Shown one piece after another: positions 1 through 4,265 of a DNA stretch of 10,856 nucleotides. Every line of letters starts with the position of its first letter. Position 1 is the first letter of the stretch. A program made the position numbers and the translations under genes. The stretch comes from Baffinella frigidus (lineage: Eukaryota; Cryptophyceae; Cryptomonadales; Baffinellaceae): NCBI GenBank assembly GCA_026770585.1, contig MU646587.1, positions 260,662-271,517 on the forward strand, read 5' to 3'. The notes beneath the pieces were generated by a model. It ran no database searches. It saw only the letters and a program-made list of their open reading frames with translations, and was not told the origin of the DNA.

Positions 1-31
1 TGTCACCCCCTTGTCCCCCCCTTGTCCCCCC
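1..31. repeat. C-rich short tandem repeat at window edge
   Basis: Three C-runs of five to seven bases are separated by TTGT, giving an imperfect repeat of about 11 bp. The minus strand therefore carries three long G-runs separated by ACAA, which could form part of a G-quadruplex. The array probably continues beyond the window start, so its length is unknown. Confidence 0.6.
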
Positions 32-61
32 ATATGTTTTTAGAACCGCACCGTTTCACCT

Positions 62-330
62 TTCAAAATGTGGAGCCTCGGAGAGGGGCAAACAAAAAGA
101 GAGAATCTCAGTGAAACAGCTGGGGGCGCGATTCGGAGCCGGTCGGATCCGAAGGGTCTCGGACCCTTCCCAACTCGTTCAAAATTCGGAAACGGAGAGG
201 GGGCAAACAAAAGCCAAGAATTTCGGGGGTCCAGCAGGGAGCTCGACCCCGGAGCCGGTCGAATCTGATGTACTCTTGGTCTGTTCCCAAATCGAGCGCC
301 ATCCGGGTGTGGGAAGGGGGCATCTGCGAG
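62..330. repeat. Degenerate tandem repeat, period about 116 bp, 2 full copies plus a partial one
   Basis: Unit 1 spans about 62-177 and unit 2 about 178-295. Blocks that align in order are TTCAAAAT (62 and 178), GGAGAGGGG(G)CAAACAAAA (from 80 and from 194), CGGAGCCGGTCG (134 and 250) and TTCCCAA near each end. A decayed third unit is seen in GGGAAGGGGGCA near 311-322, at the same spacing, and fades after about 330. The period is not a multiple of three and several frames stay open by chance, so I do not call genes here. The repeat may be old satellite sequence or an ancient duplication. Confidence 0.75.
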
Positions 331-375
331 CCGTGGCCACTGGCGTTCTGATATCCTTATGCACACACGTGTGAA

Positions 376-463
376 CTTTAGGTCCGTTAGGTTTTTGGAG
401 CTCCCAACATAGGCGGACACTGGAACTTATCTGCAGAAAAGCCATGCTCCCTTTCGGACCACA
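376..463 (+). repeat. Dispersed repeat, copy A
   Basis: This segment aligns with 1557-1655 in the same orientation. Shared blocks are CTTTAGGTCC, the GG-TTTT run after it, TCCAACATA or CCAACATA, CTGCAG and CTTTCGGA, in the same order with small gaps (offset 1181 at the start and about 1192 near the end). The copies are clearly diverged. I do not recognise the family; a fragment of an old mobile element is the likeliest explanation. Confidence 0.55.
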
Positions 464-486
464 TCAGCCCCCCCCCTTGAGGTTCA

Positions 487-507
487 CCCTACACCCTACA
501 CCCTACA
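487..507. repeat. Three CCCTACA heptamers (telomere-like)
   Basis: Three perfect head-to-tail copies of CCCTACA (TGTAGGG on the minus strand) lie here. The unit differs by one base from the plant-type telomere heptamer CCCTAAA. The array is only 21 bp, so it could be an interstitial telomere-like trace or a chance simple repeat. The rest of 464-660 holds only short repeats of CGTGAAGA(G/A)CGGCCCTTA (from 584 and from 627) and the palindrome CGGCCCTTAGGGCCG at 593-607. No gene is seen. Confidence 0.6.
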
Positions 508-715
508 TATACCTTGCGCCCTTCAGTAATCGCCCCACCTCCAAAATGTATGTCTGCCCAAGGGGAGTAATTAGGTCCATTTTCGTGAAGAGCGGCCCTT
601 AGGGCCGTTAGTTAGGCCCGTAGGGCGTGAAGAACGGCCCTTATAATTCAATACCCCTTGGTCTGCCTGATGAAACGGGAAAAGCACAAGTCCTACCGAA
701 ACAGTTTGCGAGAAT

Positions 716-739
716 CTTCTTCTTCTTCTTCTTCTTCTT
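716..739. repeat. (CTT)8 microsatellite
   Basis: Eight perfect CTT units lie immediately before the palindrome cluster. A plus-strand reading frame crosses it as a serine run, but that frame has no other support as a gene. Confidence 0.9.
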
Positions 740-740
740 T

Positions 741-985
741 ACGAGCTCGTACCCCCGAGAGGCCCCCCAGCCTTCTGAAAAGTGATCAAGTCACTACTAC
801 GAAGCTTCATACGAAGCTTCGTTCTCTGATACGAGCTTCGTACGAGCTTGTACAGAGCTCGTACTCTAATCATACGAGCTCGTACGAGCCTCGTACCGCG
901 ATGTGGCGGGCGGGCTTGACTCTCTGCCATATGGAAGAGTGGATCAAGGGTAGGATCCTACCGGTACGAGTACGAGCTCGTACCT
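741..985. repeat. Cluster of ACGAGCTCGT palindromes and variants
   Basis: The perfect 10-bp palindrome ACGAGCTCGT occurs at 741-750, 874-883 and 972-981. Variants fill the space between (ACGAAGCTTCGT near 811, TACGAGCTTCGTACGAGC from 831, GAGCTCGTAC near 856). Almost every unit is joined by GTAC or ATAC. The array is irregular and not coding. Possible explanations are a palindrome-forming simple repeat or a multimerised protein-binding site; nothing here decides between them. Confidence 0.7.
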
Positions 986-994
986 GTAGGATCC
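953..994. repeat. 18-bp inverted repeat (hairpin)
   Basis: The left arm GGATCCTACCGGTACGAG (953-970) and the right arm (977-994) are complementary with one mismatch and a 6-bp loop. The inner part of each arm is a unit of the ACGAGCTCGT palindrome cluster, so the hairpin is an extended version of that repeat. Confidence 0.75.
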
Positions 995-1306
995 TGCATG
1001 GTCCTTTGGGAGCCTCCATATGTAGAGGGTATTTTAACTCATGCTCCAGCTCCCGGGACCAAGAGGATATTCAGTAGGATGATAGGTCTATATCGATGTG
1101 TCCGGAGCAGTAGTTCTGTTGATCATTGTGGACCTATCAGACCTCTCCCTCTTCTTCGTCGTTTACTTCATCTGCGCCAATCTTCGGGGAGCATCCCTCG
1201 GAGACAGACTGAGCGGGGTATAACATGGACCGATCATAGTCCGGTTAAGGCACGGGTTAGGCAATAACGGCGAAACCTCTTTAATAAATTCAGTAATCAG
1301 TAGTAA
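995..1306. other. No recognisable feature
   Basis: I see no gene, inverted termini or strong repeat here. Several short frames are open on both strands, but none has a familiar motif or an initiation context worth reporting. Confidence 0.5.
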
Positions 1307-1556
1307 TCGGACCCTAAAACGATATTTGTGAGAAAACCGACCATCAGGCGGCGGTGGGAAGAAATATGGCAGCGAAAAGTGCTTGTTACCGAGAACCTTC
1401 GGCGCGATGATCAATTGGATGAAGTTGAGCGGAGCAGGGTTCTGATGTACGAGGAGGAGGCTCGTAGAAACAGAGCATTGACCAACTTTTCGCGGCGAAT
1501 GAGAGAGCCTTGCCGGGACCTTGTCGCGGGGGGCAGACTGTCGTGGGAGAAAGATC
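1307..1556 (+). CDS. Possible exon or decayed coding fragment, unknown product
   Basis: A plus-strand frame is open from just after a TAA at 1304-1306 and runs to 1804. The first 83 or so codons read like real protein: charged and helix-prone, with WEEIWQRKVL, DDQLDEVERSRVLMYEEEARR and NFSRRM. From 1557 the frame enters the dispersed repeat and composition changes, so any true coding part probably stops before that. There is no ATG ahead of the protein-like part, so it would have to be an internal exon; the sequence ending in AATCAG just before 1301 could serve as a splice acceptor. I do not recognise a family. A chance open frame is a serious alternative. Confidence 0.22.
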
Positions 1557-1655
1557 CTTTAGGTCCTTTGGGTTTTAATTTCTTCCAACATATGCCAACG
1601 CCACGCCCTTCCGTAGAAAGGACTGCAGAGAAAGCATGTTTGCTTTCGGATCGCG
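1557..1655 (+). repeat. Dispersed repeat, copy B
   Basis: This is the partner of 376-463 in the same orientation. It starts with CTTTAGGTCC, has TTCCAACATA at about the same distance, and ends with CTGCAGAGAAAGCATG followed by CTTTCGGA. It is slightly longer than copy A through small insertions. Confidence 0.55.
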
Positions 1656-2127
1656 TTTCGCTCTCCAGTGCAGAGGCTCGTGAGGAGGGGATACAGGGTG
1701 GTTCTCTTGGGGTGGGTGAAGGTATACCAATTGGTTGCCATGCTCACTTACACGCACCGAACCCAAGTCAGCCTTGTTCTGAGGCTCATGGTATCCCATG
1801 GTGAAGCATATGAGCTTCAGTCACGGATACCCCACAAGATTTCAAAAGGTGTAAGTCAGATGTCAAACCAAACGCATGGAGAGGTTTCCCTCAATGTACG
1901 GAAGTCAGCGAGCGAGAGAGTGCGAGAGGTGGATGTGTAAGGGTTTCCCCCGGGCTGTACAGAATGTAGCTGTGCAGAGACACATGGGGATCGACTCGTC
2001 TCCGTAAGGGTCTACCTAGGTACAGCTACTCTTAGCGATTCGCCTCCACCTACAGTTGCGCGACAGCACGTCCCGAACTTACGCTGAGCGTCGGGAGGAC
2101 TCAACTAATCGCCGTCTGGTCCTCTCT
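1656..2127. other. No recognisable feature
   Basis: This stretch has several short overlapping frames on both strands but no motif, repeat or end structure that I can support. Confidence 0.5.
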
Positions 2128-2193
2128 GTTAGCCCATCCACATGCGTTAGAGCCCAGCTGCATTAGCATCCAACCCCGTTAGCACCCATCCCC
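2128..2193 (+). repeat. Four degenerate GTTAG-CCCATCC units
   Basis: GTTAG or ATTAG begins units at 2128, 2146, 2162 and 2178, each followed by a C- and A-rich segment such as CCCATCCACATGC or CACCCATCCCC. Spacing is 16-18 bp. The array is short and degenerate, with no evident function. Confidence 0.5.
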
Positions 2194-2210
2194 ACTGCTA
2201 TTCTCTCTTG

Positions 2211-2259
2211 CTGACGATAGGTACACTTATCAAGAAGGGATGAGTGTGCCTACCGTCAG
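2211..2259. repeat. 21-bp inverted repeat with 7-bp loop
   Basis: The left arm is CTGACGATAGGTACACTTATC (2211-2231) and the right arm is 2239-2259. Eighteen of 21 positions pair, and all three mismatches are transitions. In a plus-strand transcript two of them would be G-U pairs. The loop is AAGAAGG. An A-rich run follows at once. It could be a foldback transposon remnant or the base of an RNA hairpin. Confidence 0.8.
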
Positions 2260-2417
2260 AAAAAAATAATCTTGTTTCGGGGCGAATAGATGGACACAAA
2301 CCCCAAATATAGATTTTGGGCCTCCTGAGTGCTTGTCAGCAACTGGGTATTTTGTGCCCGTGATGAAATCAGATCTTTCCGTACGTCCTTTGATGCACGT
2401 GACCGCTTCTCCGTCAC

Positions 2418-2429
2418 CGAAACGTTTCG
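2418..2429. repeat. Perfect palindrome CGAAACGTTTCG
   Basis: This 12-bp perfect palindrome is the only structure I see in the 187 bp between the two foldbacks (2260-2446). No gene is visible there. Confidence 0.6.
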
Positions 2430-2446
2430 ATATCTCACCGGTTTGA

Positions 2447-2537
2447 GAATGTCGGTTGGAAGATAGTGGGATTCTAACCGACATTTCCCCTATCTTGCAA
2501 CCGACATTCTTATTCTAGAATGTCGGTTGGATGATAG
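2447..2537. repeat. Alternating foldback built on GAATGTCGGTTG
   Basis: A 20-bp unit GAATGTCGGTTGGAAGATAG lies at 2447-2466, its reverse complement at 2490-2509 (one mismatch to the first copy), and a forward copy at 2518-2537 (two mismatches to the middle copy). A shorter inverted copy AACCGACATT is at 2476-2485. The middle copy can pair with either neighbour, giving two mutually exclusive hairpins with loops of 23 and 8 bp. It ends 7 bp before the TA duplication of the next element. Confidence 0.85.
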
Positions 2538-2544
2538 GAGGTCA

Positions 2545-3067
2545 TACAGTCTACCTACCCTAATATACACAACCATAAAATACACACAACCCATAAGATA
2601 CACATAATTTTACCCGCCCGTTTTTTTGTATGGAGATTGGTCACGTTACCCTACTCTAAAAGGCACAAATGGCTCAAAGGTCGACCCTGAATATACACAA
2701 AAATTTGGACGATTTGGGCCCAAAAAGGGCTTTACCCCCCCTCAGAATGGAGCTGACAAATTTTGGGGGCCCCACAAAGTTCCAAAATTTTCGGATTTTT
2801 GGAGGTGAAAAAATGAAATGTACCACAAAATCGAAAAAGTGGATTTTTTCACCGAAAAATTTTCGGTGGAATTTTTCGCCGATTTTTTTCTCGGTTTTCG
2901 CCGTTTTTTTCCGTTTTTTTGCCTTTCCGACCCACAATATACACAAGCACCAACCCCTGCCCCCTCGATGTGCCTTTTAGGGTAGGTCCACCCTGAAATA
3001 CACACTACCCACAATATACAACGAAATACCCGCCGGACGTGTGTATCTTATGGGTAGGTAGACTGTA
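2545..3067. mobile_element. MITE-like element with 14-bp TIRs and TA target duplication
   Basis: Perfect 14-bp terminal inverted repeats CAGTCTACCTACCC (2547-2560) and GGGTAGGTAGACTG (3052-3065) are flanked on both sides by TA (2545-2546, 3066-3067). The body is 519 bp. A TA duplication and ends starting CAGT fit the Tc1/mariner superfamily, but the family call is tentative because 2-bp duplications carry little weight. An inner inverted pair CTAAAAGGCACA lies at 2656-2667 and 2969-2980. ATACACA motifs recur near both ends (for example CCCATAAGATACACA at 2590-2604, inverted at 3037-3051). Near the centre is the palindrome CACCGAAAAATTTTCGGTG (2850-2868). Open frames inside are low-complexity F/K-rich readings on both strands, so there is no transposase. 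Confidence 0.75.
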
Positions 3068-3156
3068 GAATCCCAAAAAGGAAAACATGGTGAAAACATG
3101 AACGAAAATATTTAAGACGGTTAACTAAAGGTACGAGCAAGACACAAAGTGGCTCG

Positions 3157-3169
3157 TTCTGGAAGGTTC
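3157..3169 (+). promoter_or_regulatory. Heat-shock-element-type motif at the insertion site, left copy
   Basis: TTCTGGAAGGTTC fits the three-unit pattern TTCnnGAAnnTTC exactly. It lies in the host flank, 4 bp before the retrotransposon, and its partner is on the other side at 9052-9064. With the element removed the two form a 19-bp tandem repeat. The pattern fits the known binding site of heat-shock factors, but no heat-shock gene is visible nearby. Confidence 0.4.
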
Positions 3170-3173
3170 GATT
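3169..3173. repeat. Target-site duplication CGATT, left
   Basis: CGATT directly abuts the TG start of the LTR at 3174, and the same five bases directly follow the CA end at 9044. Five base pairs is the usual duplication size for Ty1/copia elements. Confidence 0.93.
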
Positions 3174-3496
3174 TGAAGAGTTTTAGAGTTCAGTCTCAGC
3201 AGACCGGTCTCCAAAGTTGTTGCGAAGTGCGCGCTCGGGACGAGGCACAGGGGGGCGTGACCTTACGGGACAAGTACACGAACGTGCTGGTCTTCAGACC
3301 GTGTCCTCAGACAGATGTTCGTGCTTTTCTTTAATGTCCTTGGACAGAACAGCTGACCTTTAATGTCCGCAGACACAGACACAGGACAAAGTTCGGTTAG
3401 AGGATTTTTTACTCACTTGCTTGAGTCGTGCTTGATCGTGGCTTGTGTATGAGGAAAAGTGATTGAGCGATTCCCAATCTCTTTTAAAGGATTTCT

Positions 3497-3668
3497 GGGT
3501 CAGCTTGCTGACCCCTATACAACTATATTGAGTCCCCGCTCCCTACTAATGGGAGGAGACCCCTTCATCAGGAAGGGGCCAGCTCCAAACCGTTTGGAAC
3601 GATTCCTAACTTAGCATCCTTTCTAGTGCTGATTCTAGCATGACTCCCTGTCCCTTCCCCTAGGGAAG
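3497..3668. other. Row of stem-loops in the 3' LTR
   Basis: Five short inverted repeats follow one another: GGGTCAGC/GCTGACCC (3497-3514), CTCCC/GGGAG (3539-3555), CCCCTT/AAGGGG (3560-3578), TCCAAAC/GTTTGGA (3584-3598) and CTTCCC/GGGAAG (3654-3668). All have small loops of 1-7 bases. The same set is in the other LTR. They may fold in the element RNA near its end, where terminators, polyadenylation signals or packaging signals often lie; the role is unknown. Confidence 0.65.
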
Positions 3669-4121
3669 AGACATGGCTGGGCGCTGACCCTCCTGGGTAG
3701 CCCCGGGACTCTCGTCCATACTGGCTGTGGTGGGGCACGTCAGCCCTTCGTAGCGTCGTCCTTGGCGCGGCGCTGCGAGCCCCACAGCCCTTCTCTCCTT
3801 GGTGTAGCTTCCTCCCTGGGGCGTCATCCGCTGACGTCCCTGGTTTCGCGCGTTTCGCGCGGCCGCCCGTAGGCGCTCGAAGCGTCCTGCTGAGCGATCG
3901 GAGGCCTTGACTGGCCTGACCGATTCCCGCTTGCGGTGCAGCGTTCCTTCCTCTCCCTGCGGAGCGCGGCGCCGCTCTCTCACCAGCCCTCCATTGAGCT
4001 GCTGAGGAATTACGACCTATCAGATCTTAGACACACTCACGTGTCTCTCTTAATCCTTATCCAATGGCGATCACGTCGCGTTTACCGGACTGGAGTGTCA
4101 CGTCCATAGATCCTGAATCCA

Positions 4122-4134
4122 GAACCTTCTAGAA
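4122..4134 (-). promoter_or_regulatory. Heat-shock-element-type motif in the 3' LTR
   Basis: GAACCTTCTAGAA matches GAAnnTTCnnGAA exactly and is flanked by one-mismatch units (ATC at 4117, TCC at 4137). In element sense it reads TTCTAGAAGGTTC, about 30 bp inside the LTR start, that is in U3, where enhancers are expected. Heat-responsive copia elements such as ONSEN of Arabidopsis carry such sites in their LTRs. Binding here is inference. Confidence 0.5.
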
Positions 4135-4162
4135 GGTCCTCGGACTTCCCTATTTCGTTTCA

Positions 4163-4176
4163 CCCTCCGCACTCCT
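4163..4176 (-). other. Candidate polypurine tract
   Basis: In element sense AGGAGTGCGGAGGG ends directly at the 3' LTR. Twelve of 14 bases are purines. This is where plus-strand DNA synthesis is primed in LTR retrotransposons. The 89 bp between it and the stop codon of the ORF shows nothing else. Confidence 0.7.
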
Positions 4177-4265
4177 GATTCGGTGTAATCGGCGTGGAGT
4201 TCCCTTGGAGACATCCCCGTTCCGTTCCCCCGGACGGGATGTTTTTTCCGGACGTAATCTTCTTC

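Larger units (their letters stand above)
3174..4162 (-). repeat. 3' LTR (989 bp)
   Basis: On the plus strand it runs from TGAAGAGTTTTAG to TATTTCGTTTCA, so in element sense it begins TGAAACG and ends CTCTTCA. It matches 8055-9044 along its whole length apart from one block of about 15 bp (3516-3529), where I count three substitutions and a 1-bp gap. A TATA-like TTTAAAAG (element sense, at 3482-3489) lies after a run of stem-loops and could position transcription, but this is a guess. A 107-codon frame inside the LTR has no ATG at its start and is not called. Confidence 0.97.

Noticed and set aside
40-445. Several frames of 60-126 codons on both strands.
   Set aside because: They run through the 116-bp repeat, whose period shifts frame, and no reading is repeated from unit to unit.
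2669-2980. Overlapping frames of about 90-100 codons on both strands in the MITE.
   Set aside because: They are phenylalanine- and lysine-rich readings of A/T runs, present on both strands, with no transposase motif.
3660-3983. A 107-codon minus-strand frame inside the LTR, repeated identically at 8542-8865.
   Set aside because: Its start codon would be GTG, no ATG lies upstream in frame, and identity between copies follows from the LTRs being near-identical. Arginine-rich composition is what GC-rich DNA gives by chance.
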